64,000 nucleotides of DNA from Methyloceanibacter stevinii (GTDB lineage Bacteria > Pseudomonadota > Alphaproteobacteria > Rhizobiales > Methyloligellaceae): assembly GCF_001723355.1 (NCBI RefSeq), contig NZ_LPWE01000012.1, positions 310,001 to 374,000 of the forward strand, given 5' to 3'. Shown piece after piece: positions 7,874 to 17,695 of the stretch. The position numbers and the translations under genes were made by a program. Below the pieces are notes generated by a model, which worked only from the letters and a program-made list of their open reading frames with translations, was not told the DNA's origin and did no database searches. Positions within the stretch are counted from its first letter, which is position 1. The number at the start of each line of letters is the position of its first letter.

Positions 7874-9292
7874 CTACTCTTCGATCACGTTCACATTCTT
7901 GGCCTTGATGCCGTCCTTGAACTCGGAGGCGATGATGCGAAGGGTGGCTTCGCCGGTGCCCGCCTGCTCTACCTTCAGCCCCGTTTCGTCGCCGTCGTCG
8001 TTGTCGGCGGTCCGGGACTGATCGACGGTGACGGTCAACGTCCCTTCGTCGATCTGCTTGAGGGCTGCGCCGTAACCGCCATTGTTCTTGGATGTCAGCT
8101 TGGCCAGAAGCGCCGACAGATCGCCGTCTTCGCTCTCGACCATCTTCAACGCATCGTCGGTGTTGTCTTTCGCATCCACGTTCCAGACGCCGAGCTTGAG
8201 GTTGCCCTCGCCTTCCTCGCCGAAGTCGAGGCCCTCGTCATGGTTGCCCTTGACGGAGGTGTCGACGATCAAGGCCCACAGATCGCCAGGGCCCGCCTCG
8301 TCGATGTCGAAACCGTCGTCGTAGTCGATGCTGATCTCATACTCCTTGACCGAGCCGGACTCGTACAGCTCGACCTCGTGCTCGAAGCACGAATCGTCGG
8401 GCGAACCGGTCACCTTGGCGGGAACATCGGCTTCCTTGAATTCGCCGTCCTCGAACTCGCCTTCGGCTTCCTTGGGCAGGAAGCTCTCCAAGAGCTTCCC
8501 GTCGCAATAGTTGCCGTTGTCGTCGAACCTGGAATCGACCGCCGTGGCGAAGACGCCGCCCTCTTGGCCCTCGTCGAGCTCGATACCGTCGGCACCGGCA
8601 TGGGTGAACTCAGAGTCCTTGGCATAGAAGAAGATGTCGCCCGGCCCTCTCTCGTCCACACGCAGGCCGTCGGCATCGAAGTGACCGTTGCCCACATCAT
8701 CGATCTTCACGTCGTTCAAGCGCACGAGGATGGACGCGGGCGAGCCGTTGCCCTTGCCGCCGCGCCCCGCACCGCAGTTCTCCACGACGTCGCAGTCGGA
8801 AATGAGCACGCCGTAGTCGGCGAAGCCCGAGATCTCCACGTCGTCGAGAATGAAGGAGACGGTACCGGTCTGATCGTCACGCACGTCGACGAAAATGCCC
8901 TTTCCCGTTCCGCCCTGATTCTCGATGCTGAATTTTCCGGGCCCGGCCAGGTTCAGCTCGGTCACGGTGAGGTCGGCTCCCTGACTGATGTTCAATAGAT
9001 TCGTGTCCACTGACGTCTTCACGGTTTGGCCTTTGCCGAGGATCGCAAGCGGCGCCGTGCCCGCATAGTCGAGCGTCGACTTGATCTCGATGTCGCGGTC
9101 GGTGGCGATCAGAACCTGCGTCAGGCCGTCCGATTTGGACGCGGCTTCGAGCGCGGCGCGCAGCGTGCCCTCGCCGCTGTCTTCGGCGCTCGTGACGAGA
9201 ATGGGACCGTCCGCAACCGCGGAAAGGGTGGACATGGCCGTCATGGCGGCGGCAAGAGCAAGGGTCGAAAAACCGTTCAGGGCGTGTTTCAC
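7874..9292 (-). CDS. exported acidic parallel beta-helix protein
   Basis: A 472-residue protein with a signal peptide (residues 1-27, ending SAVA). The rest has the periodic beta pattern of right-handed parallel beta-helix or CSLREA-type proteins (LVTSAEDSGEGTLRAALEAA near the start). It is strikingly acidic in the middle, with stretches such as EFEDGEFKEAD and DYDDGFDIDEAG, suggesting calcium binding. A few cysteines (DCDVVENC, NYCDGK, DDSCFEH) may form disulphides. No catalytic residues can be assigned; it could be a polysaccharide-binding or adhesive surface protein. It stands alone with a hairpin behind it. Confidence 0.75.
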   Translation of the reverse strand: MKHALNGFSTLALAAAMTAMSTLSAVADGPILVTSAEDSGEGTLRAALEAASKSDGLTQVLIATDRDIEIKSTLDYAGTAPLAILGKGQTVKTSVDTNLLNISQGADLTVTELNLAGPGKFSIENQGGTGKGIFVDVRDDQTGTVSFILDDVEISGFADYGVLISDCDVVENCGAGRGGKGNGSPASILVRLNDVKIDDVGNGHFDADGLRVDERGPGDIFFYAKDSEFTHAGADGIELDEGQEGGVFATAVDSRFDDNGNYCDGKLLESFLPKEAEGEFEDGEFKEADVPAKVTGSPDDSCFEHEVELYESGSVKEYEISIDYDDGFDIDEAGPGDLWALIVDTSVKGNHDEGLDFGEEGEGNLKLGVWNVDAKDNTDDALKMVESEDGDLSALLAKLTSKNNGGYGAALKQIDEGTLTVTVDQSRTADNDDGDETGLKVEQAGTGEATLRIIASEFKDGIKAKNVNVIEE

Positions 9293-9563
9293 CGAAGTTT
9301 CCTCAAGGCCATAGGGATTGTGTGCAGCCGCATAGGTAGCTCGGTATTGCGATGGTTTTGCAACAGTGCAAGCGGCAACGGGCGCAAGAGGCTTAAAGAC
9401 GCGCGCCTGTCTTCAAACTGCCGTGTTGCATGGCAGAATGCGTTTCTCATCCCCCGGCGGGGCCCCTATGATGACGGCGCCGCGGGCGGGCACCCGCCAG
9501 CGGTCACGGGGTTCCCGGCTAGGGACGAGTTCGAAAATTGAGGTCGATAGGGTGACGCTTCAC

Positions 9564-9857
9564 ATGACACGGTTTGGGTTGCTTTTGCTTGGGGTCCTGT
9601 TTCTTAGCGGCGCGGCATTCGCGCAAACGACAACGCAGCCGGCCCAATCGCTGAAGCCCACACCGTCAGCCTGCAGTGGTGGCAGCCAGTCCATGCGCGT
9701 CTGCACCAACGGTCTCAGGTCGTGCAACGATGTCTGCGCGGCACAGGCCCTGTCGGCAAACTCGCAGATCGTCGGTTGCGAAACGTCCTGCTGCACCCGC
9801 TACAATGTCTGCGTCAAAACACGAAACTGCGGCTTCCGCGTGATCGACTGCCAATAA
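9564..9857 (+). CDS. small exported cysteine-rich protein
   Basis: A 97-residue protein with a clean signal peptide (FGLLLLGVLFLSGAAFA). The mature part of about 75 residues holds ten cysteines, including CNDVC, CETSCC and C...CGF...DC, so it is probably a disulphide-bonded periplasmic or secreted protein. Start ATG 9564 is chosen because it opens the signal peptide; a GTG at 9552 would add four residues. The family is unknown to me. It converges on the large Ala-rich gene with 11 bp between the stops. Confidence 0.7.
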   Translation: MTRFGLLLLGVLFLSGAAFAQTTTQPAQSLKPTPSACSGGSQSMRVCTNGLRSCNDVCAAQALSANSQIVGCETSCCTRYNVCVKTRNCGFRVIDCQ

Positions 9858-9868
9858 CGCTCCTGCAC

Positions 9869-12004
9869 TCAGGACCCGCCTGCTTCCGCCGAGACTTCGT
9901 CAAGCTGCGCTTTCAACATCTCGGGATCCAAATATTGGATCACCGATCGCTCCGCGCCGTCCGCGTCATAGCGAAGCTTGAGCAGCAATCCGCCATACGA
10001 TTCGAAGAACTCGTCGACCGAGATCCCGTCCGCGCTTCCGGTCGACTCGGGGGGAAACAGGAAGGTCAGCCGGAAGGGCTCTCCCGGCGGCACGGTGGCA
10101 ACCGGACCCCGCGCCGACGGCTCCTTGCCCTCGGCCTCCACAACCACGTCGAGCAGGAGATCGGGCCGCTGCACGTCCGAACTGAGAGCGCCCTCCAAGT
10201 CGGTCAGGGCTTCATCTGAATTGTTCACCCCGGCGATGGAGATGCCGTTGATCAGGAAGGCCTCGGGCGTGCCCGAGAGGGTGAAGACGGAGCGCTCCGG
10301 CAACGGTAGGTCGGGATGATGGAAGGCCCAGGAAATCTTTGAGAACGTTTCGTCTCCGGGCTCCGCGGCAAGCACGGGGTCGGAGGTCGAGCGCAACAGG
10401 AACCGCCTCCGATCAGAAGGCCGCCAAGGACGAGCAACAAGGGCACCGGCGCTATCATCATCTGACTGAGATCCAGCCCCCTCTTTTGTGCCACTCCGCG
10501 CCTGAGCCACCGCTCCCGCCTGCACACGGGCAACGGCGCCCGCCCCGGCTTGCGCCGATGCCATGCCGCGCGCCGCTTGCCGGCGTAGCCAGACGGATCC
10601 GGCACCGGCCTTGCGCCGAACTTCGCGAGCAAGTCCGCTGGCCCGTACGTTGGCGCTTTGGCCCCAGGATGACAGCACATCGCCCGTCCGGGCGGCAACG
10701 CCTGACCCCAGACCAGCTAGAGCTGCCGCAGCGGCCGTACGGCCCTCGACGTCCCGCGCCTGCGCTTCAGCCGGCGCGGTTCCATCAGGCACTTCGGCGG
10801 GCTTAGCCTCCGGCACCCAGGGATCGTTCGCGGGCTGGCCGAAAAGCTTGGTCCCCTCCGGATGCGGTCCATAGGTCTCGAACAGATGGACCGAGGCCGT
10901 GTGAGCCGCGTCCGGAGCCTCCTCGTTCTGGAATTCGGCCGCCCCCTCGCCCCCGCCGGCTTGGCCCGGAAGCGGCGGGAGCCCCGGCCAGCGCGGCGCC
11001 GGCGCGCGGACACGCGCGAAATGCTGCACCTCGCGCCCCACCCGCGCCAGATGAATGAAGAGCTTCGAGGGGATGGACGCCGCGCGCGATGCCGTCCACG
11101 CGCTTGCGCGGGAGAGGCTGCGCCCGCTTGTCGCGCCGAGCTTGGCCGCCTTCGCGGCCGCCGCCGACGCACCGGAGGCAAGACCGTTACGGGTGGCGGC
11201 GGCCAGTGCCGCCGCACTATCGCCGCCGGAGGACAATCCGCCGCCGATCGCGCTCCCGCCACTGCCAATGGCCTGACCGGTCTTGCGAGACAGTTTCCCG
11301 GCCTCGGCGGCCACAACCAGCGAACCTGCGGCGAGAGCCTGGCTTCCCGCCCGGACCGACGCCTTCGCTTTCGAACCGCTCCACGCGGCGCCCGCCGCAA
11401 CGCCTGCGCCTGCCCCCCGCGCTGCCAAACCGACCTTCTGGCCGGTCGACTGCCCCGCTTGCGCCAGACCCCGGCCGGCGGCAGCGAAAGTGTGGGCCAG
11501 CACACGGGCCACGGCAGACAGACCGGAACCAATGTGACGGAAGGCCGACCCCGCCGCGTGCGCGAGCCCTTGCCACACAACCACCGCACCACGGGCGATG
11601 GACCGGGAGAAGAAGCGCACGGCGCCCGTAATTTTCGTGGCCCCGAGAACGATCCAGGAGCGGAAGAACACGTAGAGATCGACCAGCGCATCGCGGATCG
11701 CTTGAAGTGCGCGCTGCCGCACCAGACGCCGATGACGGCGGACGCGGTCCTTCTTGGCGTTGGCGGCGCGAAGATCCTGTTGCCGCTGAAGCCAGCGCTC
11801 GTGACGGTCCCGGTCCCGCTTGACGGCGTCGCTCTGGGCCCGGAGCCAGCGCTGATGGTCGGTCAGATCTTCTTTCGCGCTTGATAGAAGGGCGCCGGAT
11901 CGCGCGGCCGTATCCTTGGCCGCGGCAACGGACGCCGCCAGGGCCGCGGACTCTTGGTCGTCCACGTCCTCGTCCAAGGTTGACCAGGCACGTCGTTTTT
12001 TCAT
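9869..12004 (-). CDS. large Ala-rich membrane-anchored protein of unknown function
   Basis: About 711 residues. The N-terminal 120 residues are charged and helical (coiled-coil-like, many Arg, Gln and Lys). A long Ala/Gly/Ser-rich low-complexity middle follows, then a folded-looking C-terminal domain of about 170 residues (KISWAFHHPDLPLPERSVFTLSG onward). Between about 10403 and 10481 the listed frame gives a polar segment, while the neighbouring frame gives MMIAPVPLLLVLGGLLIGG, a good membrane helix. One extra base in the C-run near 10477 and one lost base near 10405 would restore it and rejoin the frame, placing the C-terminal domain across the membrane. Start uncertain (ATG 12004, no clear ribosome site). 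I do not recognise it. Confidence 0.6.
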   Translation of the reverse strand: MKKRRAWSTLDEDVDDQESAALAASVAAAKDTAARSGALLSSAKEDLTDHQRWLRAQSDAVKRDRDRHERWLQRQQDLRAANAKKDRVRRHRRLVRQRALQAIRDALVDLYVFFRSWIVLGATKITGAVRFFSRSIARGAVVVWQGLAHAAGSAFRHIGSGLSAVARVLAHTFAAAGRGLAQAGQSTGQKVGLAARGAGAGVAAGAAWSGSKAKASVRAGSQALAAGSLVVAAEAGKLSRKTGQAIGSGGSAIGGGLSSGGDSAAALAAATRNGLASGASAAAAKAAKLGATSGRSLSRASAWTASRAASIPSKLFIHLARVGREVQHFARVRAPAPRWPGLPPLPGQAGGGEGAAEFQNEEAPDAAHTASVHLFETYGPHPEGTKLFGQPANDPWVPEAKPAEVPDGTAPAEAQARDVEGRTAAAAALAGLGSGVAARTGDVLSSWGQSANVRASGLAREVRRKAGAGSVWLRRQAARGMASAQAGAGAVARVQAGAVAQARSGTKEGAGSQSDDDSAGALVARPWRPSDRRRFLLRSTSDPVLAAEPGDETFSKISWAFHHPDLPLPERSVFTLSGTPEAFLINGISIAGVNNSDEALTDLEGALSSDVQRPDLLLDVVVEAEGKEPSARGPVATVPPGEPFRLTFLFPPESTGSADGISVDEFFESYGGLLLKLRYDADGAERSVIQYLDPEMLKAQLDEVSAEAGGS

Positions 12005-12378
12005 CGGACTGCCCACGCGATGACCCTCAACGCACTCCGGGCCGGACTCCCGCCCGCTGACGGGCATCCAACCACCATCGGTCTTGCGCCTTGGCGCAAG
12101 CCACGATCGGCAACGGAGTCGAAACTCGCGGGCGCTCGGCAGCCACGAAACGTGTCACGAGCCGAAGCGCCATTCCCCACGCCGGAAAATCGGTGCTCTA
12201 CAAGGCTCACCCAACCCAAGCCGCGTAGAACCAAACCTTATCAATTTCCGCCAAGACACCTTAACGGTCATCGAGACGACGGCCAATAGACCTTCGCCAA
12301 CGCGTTCTGCGGTAAGGCGTTCTGTAGCAAGACAGTCCGCGGGGGATCGCTCTTGGCGCGGGGAGACGTAGGCGGACC
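12005..12378. other. intergenic region, 374 bp
   Basis: No gene, RNA or repeat that I can support. It presumably holds the promoter of the large Ala-rich gene on the minus strand. The stretch around 12230-12270 is the least GC-rich part. Confidence 0.4.
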
Positions 12379-12663
12379 CTAGAACTCGTTCAGGCCGCCG
12401 AGAACCCGATCGAAATCACGGGCCTTCTGATAGTCGATCTCAGCCCTTGCGGCCCTTTTGGTCGCCCGTTCCTGGCGGCAGGCCTCATAGGCCGCCTCAC
12501 CCGGCTCCGCGTTCGTGCGCCGGCATTGCGCATCGTCCTCGGCGCTGGCAGCGTCCTCTTTGGCCAAGCGGCCAGCCTCGATGTCGCTGCGCGAAGCGCA
12601 GCCAGGAACCGCAATCGCGAGGGACACGAGGGCCAGCGGGACTAGAAAAGGTCTCAACATCAT
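12379..12663 (-). CDS. small lipoprotein
   Basis: A 94-residue protein with a lipoprotein signal: hydrophobic stretch LVPLALVSLAIAV followed by the lipobox VPGC, giving Cys about 22 as the lipidated residue. The mature part is charged and helical (many Ala, Glu, Arg), with two further cysteines. It is probably anchored in the inner or outer membrane. No domain recognised. Two ATG codons in tandem open the gene and either could be used. Confidence 0.7.
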   Translation of the reverse strand: MMLRPFLVPLALVSLAIAVPGCASRSDIEAGRLAKEDAASAEDDAQCRRTNAEPGEAAYEACRQERATKRAARAEIDYQKARDFDRVLGGLNEF

Positions 12664-12802
12664 GGGGTGGATTGGCCCCCAAACATGGCACGGTCAAGGT
12701 CAAAGCTGCGTGATTGTAACCATGCTGCCTTGAGAGCGCCCGTTTGAGCCCTTAGCTGCGATAGAGGAGTATGCGTCCTCAGACGAACAAATCGGAGAAA
12801 TC

Positions 12803-14461
12803 GTGATCCCGTTCCACCAACGCCGCACCGCAAGCACCGTTCTATCCCTCCTCGCCGCTCTCTTGATTATCGCGGCATCGGGCACCGCCCACGCGGACAC
12901 GGCACATGATGCCGAGAAGACGTTCCACGACGGCGTGAAACTGGCTTCCGCCGACGAGACGACCGAGGCGTCGGAGACTGCGGGCTCGGAGAACGGCAGC
13001 GAGAACGGTTCGGACGAAGACACAAAGGAATCCAAGAGCGCCGAGAAGCCGTTGCGTTTGCCCGCGGACGTCACGACGCAGCACGTTCTGAAACAGAACG
13101 GAAAAGAAATTCCCTACACGGCCGTGGCCGGCACGATCAAACCGCATGACGGCAGCGGTAAGCCCGAGGCGGAGATCTTCTACACCGCGTACACGACGAA
13201 CCCTGCGGATACCGACCGGCCGATCACCTTCGTCTTCAACGGCGGCCCCGGCGCCGCATCGACCTATCTGCATCTGGGCGCCATGGGACCGAAAGTGGTG
13301 GCCACCACCGAGGATGGCGCGCTGACCGGCCCGCCCGCCAAGCTCATTCCGAACGAGGCAAGCTGGCTGGACTTCACCGACCTCGTCTTCGTCGATCCGG
13401 TTGGGACCGGTTTCAGCGGCCCCGCCGGCAGCAAGAAAGGTAAGGACTTCTGGGGCGTCGACCAGGACGCAGAATCGCTCGCCGACTTCATTCGCCTCTA
13501 TCTGACTGAAACGGGCCGCATGGGCTCGCCGGTCTTCCTCGCAGGCGAAAGCTATGGCGGCTTCCGCGTGGCCGTCCTCGCCCGGAAACTGCAGGAGAAA
13601 GGGAGCGTCTCCCCGAGCGGTCTCGTGTTGATCTCTCCGGCGCTGGAGTTCTCGATGCTCCGGGGCGAGGACTTCGACCCACTTCCCTGGGCGCTGCAGC
13701 TCCCCTCTTTTGCCGCAGTGAAACTGGAGAGCGACGGAACCACCTCGCGCGAAGGGCTGGCGGCCGCGCTGAAGGACGTCGAACGCTACGCCCTGACCGA
13801 CTACCTCGTCGCGCTCGCCTCAGGCGTCCAGCAAGGTGGCGAAGCCGCCAGCGCAAAGGTAGCCGAACTGACCGGACTGCCGTTGGAGAAGGTCGAGCGA
13901 TACTTCGCCCGCATTCCGCAAGCGGTCTTCGTCAAGGAGTTCGACCGGGACGACGGTCAGGTCCTGAGCATGTATGACGGGAGCGTCGGCGGTCCCGATC
14001 CCCACCCGTCGAGCGCCTGGCCGCGCGGTCCCGACCCGGTCCTCGACGCCACGGTGCCGCTGTGGTCGTCGGCCTTCGTCCGTTATGCCGCCGAGGATCT
14101 GGGCTACAAGACCGACGAGGAATTCACGCTGCTCAACCGGAAGATCAGCAATCGCTGGGACTACGGCACGAGCCCGACCAAGCAAGGCTATGCCGGTGCC
14201 ATGGACGATATCCAGGACGCCCGGGCCGCCAACCGGAACCTCGAAGTCCTGATCGCCAGCGGCTACACCGATTTGATCACGCCCTATTCCGTGCCCGCTT
14301 ATCTCGTGGGGCAATTGCCGCCGTTGAAGGGCGCAAAGCCCATCGAGCTCAAAAACTATGCCGGGGGCCACATGCTCTATTTGCGCGCGCCGTCACGGCT
14401 GCACTTGAAGCAAGACGCGCAAGCCATGTACGCCCGCGCGACCGGCGAAAAAGGATCCTAG
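12803..14461 (+). CDS. exported serine carboxypeptidase-like peptidase (S10 family)
   Basis: A 552-residue protein with an N-terminal signal peptide ending AHA, a short acidic linker (about residues 45-70), then an S10 alpha/beta-hydrolase domain. Family marks: FVFNGGPGAAS, the nucleophile Ser in GESYGGFR, a late Asp in the SGYTDLITP region, and His in YAGGHMLYL. S10 enzymes remove C-terminal residues from peptides; this one should act in the periplasm. It starts at GTG 12803 with a GGAGA box upstream. Its stop overlaps the stop of the facing VTT-domain gene by 4 bp. Confidence 0.85.
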   Translation: MIPFHQRRTASTVLSLLAALLIIAASGTAHADTAHDAEKTFHDGVKLASADETTEASETAGSENGSENGSDEDTKESKSAEKPLRLPADVTTQHVLKQNGKEIPYTAVAGTIKPHDGSGKPEAEIFYTAYTTNPADTDRPITFVFNGGPGAASTYLHLGAMGPKVVATTEDGALTGPPAKLIPNEASWLDFTDLVFVDPVGTGFSGPAGSKKGKDFWGVDQDAESLADFIRLYLTETGRMGSPVFLAGESYGGFRVAVLARKLQEKGSVSPSGLVLISPALEFSMLRGEDFDPLPWALQLPSFAAVKLESDGTTSREGLAAALKDVERYALTDYLVALASGVQQGGEAASAKVAELTGLPLEKVERYFARIPQAVFVKEFDRDDGQVLSMYDGSVGGPDPHPSSAWPRGPDPVLDATVPLWSSAFVRYAAEDLGYKTDEEFTLLNRKISNRWDYGTSPTKQGYAGAMDDIQDARAANRNLEVLIASGYTDLITPYSVPAYLVGQLPPLKGAKPIELKNYAGGHMLYLRAPSRLHLKQDAQAMYARATGEKGS

Positions 14462-15171
14462 ACGTTTGTCGGGAGAACCGGCTTTTCACGCGCCCCGAAG
14501 CGAGGCCAATGCCTCCTGGACAAGCCGACGAGCGCGCTTAACGCGAGCAACCCGATGACCGCAATGGCGAGGCTGTCGGATCCGAACGCCACCAATTGCT
14601 GCCCGGCCGCAACCACCAGCAGCGTGTAGGGCAACAGCGCGGCGAAGCTCGCGAGGCAGAAGCGCCAAGTGCTCAGCGGGGTGATGCCGGCCACGTAGCT
14701 GAGCGCGTCCATGTTGAACCCCGGCAACAGCCGGCACAGGAATACCGCCAGCATCAATTGCGATTGCGGCGTGTTCTCGTCGAGCAGCCATCGGCCGATG
14801 CGCGTCTGCGCAACCCGATCGAGCCAGCCGCGTCGCACCACGAAGTCACGGCCGACGCGCCTGCCAATCATGAAACCAACGAGCGCCCCAAGCTGCGCCC
14901 CGATCAACACATAGAGCGTCCCGAGGAAGACACCTTGCGTCGCGCCCGCCGCCAGCAGCAGCGGCGAGGTCGGCACGACGCCGATAAGGCTTGCGAGAAA
15001 ACGCAGGAGCACGATGGCGATGGGGCCGAAGACACCGAGCGAAGGCAAACTCCGCTCTAGATCGAAATTCTCGAGCGCGACGGCACAGGCCGGCGTGGCC
15101 GATAACAGCAGAGCCAGCGTGCACACGCCGATGAAGGCCGCTGGAATCGCTCGATGAAACTTCGTCGTCAT
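14458..15171 (-). CDS. TVP38/TMEM64 (VTT/DedA-like) membrane protein
   Basis: A 237-residue inner membrane protein with about six hydrophobic segments. The VTT core is visible: LIGVVPTSPLLLAAGATQG with GALVGFMIGRRVGR, then RLLPGFNMDALSYVAGI, the usual re-entrant loop motif. The family is implicated in lipid scrambling or membrane homeostasis. It converges on the S10 peptidase gene. The first 30 residues are hydrophobic and may be a first membrane helix rather than a cleaved signal. Confidence 0.82.
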   Translation of the reverse strand: MTTKFHRAIPAAFIGVCTLALLLSATPACAVALENFDLERSLPSLGVFGPIAIVLLRFLASLIGVVPTSPLLLAAGATQGVFLGTLYVLIGAQLGALVGFMIGRRVGRDFVVRRGWLDRVAQTRIGRWLLDENTPQSQLMLAVFLCRLLPGFNMDALSYVAGITPLSTWRFCLASFAALLPYTLLVVAAGQQLVAFGSDSLAIAVIGLLALSALVGLSRRHWPRFGAREKPVLPTNV

Positions 15172-15381
15172 GATCCGTCCTTACGGCAATCGCATAACCG
15201 CGGGACGACAGTCTAAAGCAATGAGCCCGCAATCGGCGCGCTATTGTCGTTTTGAGTTCCGCCGTATCCAGAGCTTGTCAAATTGCGCCAATGTGCGGTT
15301 AGAACGGTTGTGCCCCTTGCGGACGCCCTTTTTTTGTGGTCCACGGGCTCTCCACTGGATCGGCGACTTTGAGGATTGGTG

Positions 15382-16035
15382 ATGTCTCTTGGAGGTCTCA
15401 CGGACTCTGTACGTACAACTCTAGCCCTTGCGATGGCCGGCGCGGCTGTAGCGGCGTTTGGTTTCGCAGGCTTGGCAAGCGCACAGAATGCTCCGACGAC
15501 AGACAACGGCGCGGAAGACCAAGCGGCGCAGGCGCTCGTTTGGCACGAGTTCCATTATCCCGAACGTGGCTTTGTCATATCGTTCCCGGGCGTCACGGAG
15601 CGGCCCAAGGCCGAGAGCACGCCGGTGCCTGGGCAGAATCCCCTGCTGCAGCACGAGTACAAGGTCGAAGCCGGAAAGGACACGGTCTACTCAGTCGTCG
15701 TGTTCGAGTATCCGGAGGGGCGTGCGCCGAACCCGCCGAAGCAGGACTATTTTGAGAAAGTCGTGACGGCTTACGCCAAGGGCAGCGATACGAATCTGCG
15801 CCGCAAGACCCCTCTGAAGATCGACGAGCGTCCGGGCTACGAAGCGAAGGCCGAAGACAGCAAGGGCAAGCTCAACCACTTGATCACGATGGTCGCCAAC
15901 GGCGACCGGGTCTACATGCTGATTTCGGCCGGCCCCAACAAGCACGCCACCAGCGAGGACGCGCTGCGCTTTCGCGATAGCTTCCGGCTGCTCGGCGGAC
16001 CGCCGCCGCCCGAGCAGGACAAAAAAGAAGGCTAA
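15382..16035 (+). CDS. exported hypothetical protein
   Basis: A 217-residue protein starting at ATG 15382 with GAGGA six bases upstream. Signal peptide at residues 12-35 (LALAMAGAAVAAFGFAGLASA). The mature domain begins EFHYPERGFVISFPG and is a mixed alpha/beta fold like the many small periplasmic proteins that begin with an FSIxFP-type motif. The C-terminus is Pro/Lys-rich (GGPPPPEQDKKEG). No enzyme residues recognised. It stands alone between the VTT protein and the symporter. Confidence 0.7.
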   Translation: MSLGGLTDSVRTTLALAMAGAAVAAFGFAGLASAQNAPTTDNGAEDQAAQALVWHEFHYPERGFVISFPGVTERPKAESTPVPGQNPLLQHEYKVEAGKDTVYSVVVFEYPEGRAPNPPKQDYFEKVVTAYAKGSDTNLRRKTPLKIDERPGYEAKAEDSKGKLNHLITMVANGDRVYMLISAGPNKHATSEDALRFRDSFRLLGGPPPPEQDKKEG

Positions 16036-16065
16036 GCCCAGCTCCGTGGCCTACGGCCGCTCAGG

Positions 16066-17695
16066 CTAGACAGGTTTCGCCCGAAGATTGTCGAAGAAGC
16101 GCCGGCGCCGGGCCGACGGCGCGGGCGCGAATAGCCCTACCAGGATAGCGACGAGGAAACCGACCGGTACGGCAAAGACGCCGGCCAGGGACCCGTGCAC
16201 ACCCAGCCAGTTCGCAATCGGCCGCACCGACTCTCTCCACTCCGCCAACACAGCCGCCTGTTTCACGGTATCGCTTGTGAGATAGTACTCGTGGCGCAGG
16301 GCCTCGAAGGCCGCCGCCTGCGCCGCGGTCGCGTCCGACAATAGGCTCGACGACTCGTAGAACAGGATGGGGATCGTGTGCGGCGCGATCATGTAATAGA
16401 GGCACACCAAGAGCCCCGCGATCATGCCGGCCAGGGCCGCATCGCTCCCAAGCCGCTTCCACCAGATCCCCAACACCAGCACGGGCAGGAAAGCGCTCGC
16501 CGCCAGAGACAACGCCGTCGCGGCGCCGACCAGCGTCTCTTGCGGCCACCGCAACGCCACGGCCCCGGCCGCCGCGGCGACCGCGACCACCGACAGGCGC
16601 GCGATCAAAAGCTGCCGGCCGGCGGAGGCGTTGGGCGCCAGGCTTTTGAAGTAGACGTCGTGGGCGATCATGTTGGCGATCGACAAGGTGAGCGCCGCCC
16701 CGTGGACAGGAGCGCCGCCACGGACACGACGGCAAGGACGGCTTCACTCAGCATGGACAGCCCGTCGCCGACGGCCAGGGCGGCAGGCTCGTGTAGAGCT
16801 GCCAGCGCGGGGATCGCGGCGCAGATGAGGAAAAGGAACACGGGCGCCCCGACGAAGGACAGACGGGCATCGCCCATGTCCGGCGCCGTGAAACTCCGCA
16901 TAAGCAGATAGGGCAGAGACGCGAACCCCGTCACGAGACAGAAGAACAGTGCGATCGAATTGACCGGGCTCGACTGCGCGAAGGGCTGCCAGGAAAGTGC
17001 CGGGATCACCTCATCGACCAGAAGCGTGTCCGTGGCCGCAAGCGACCCCGTCTGCCAAAGCACGGTCACGATCGCGACAAGCCCCGCCAGCAGCATCACC
17101 ATGTAATAGGCAAGCTGCGACAGGCTGAGCGACCGCATGCCGCCGAGCAGCGTCGCCACGAAGATCAGGGCTATCCCCCCTCCAATGCCGATCCAGGCGG
17201 GCAGCGCAAGAGCCGCCTGCCCCAGCAATCCGAAGCCGAGCATCACGGCCCCCAGCGCCGGGAACGAGCACAGCAAGGCGGCGAAAACGCCGAGCGGCCG
17301 CATCGTCTCGGCATTGAACCGTTCCGCCAGGAGTCCGGCAGCGTGTAGCCGCCATAGCCGCGCAAATACGGCGCGATCAAGAGGCCTGCCAGGACGAGGC
17401 CGAGACCCGCGCCCACAAGGAGCAGTGTTGCGCCCTGCCACCCGAAATCGATTCCACCGGCCCCGCCCACGAAGACGACAATCGCCACCGCAGACCCGGC
17501 AATGGCGATACCGTTCAGGAAGGCCGGCATGAGACGGCCTGCCGCAAAGAAATCGGCGATCGGACGGGTCAGGCGAACCAGCCCGGCCCGCGCGAACAGC
17601 AGTGCCGCCATCAGAAGAGAAAGCTGGGTACTTAGCGTTTGGGGCCTCCCTACGACCGCTACGGCCGTGCCTTGTCCGGCGGCGCCGCGCCGCAT
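16066..17695 (-). CDS. sodium:solute symporter (SSS family), two frameshifts in this sequence
   Basis: The pieces are in three frames. The N-terminal part (QTLSTQLSLLMAALLFARAG to GGYTLPD) ends near 17333. The middle (FLAERFNAETMRPLG to ALLSTG) lies in the frame that continues from oxyR and ends near 16700. The last part (ALTLSIANMIAHDVYF to the stop at 16066) follows. One missing base at each junction rebuilds a protein of about 540 residues with 12-13 membrane segments and the SSS motif GGYTLPDFLAERF. The start is uncertain; ATG 17695 overlaps the end of oxyR. The substrate is not evident, perhaps a carboxylate. The joined oxyR-symporter open frame is an artefact. Confidence 0.72.

Noticed and set aside
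7463-8998. A 511-codon plus-strand frame across the Nudix and beta-helix genes
   Set aside because: It is the shadow of two well-supported minus-strand genes with signal peptide and Nudix box.
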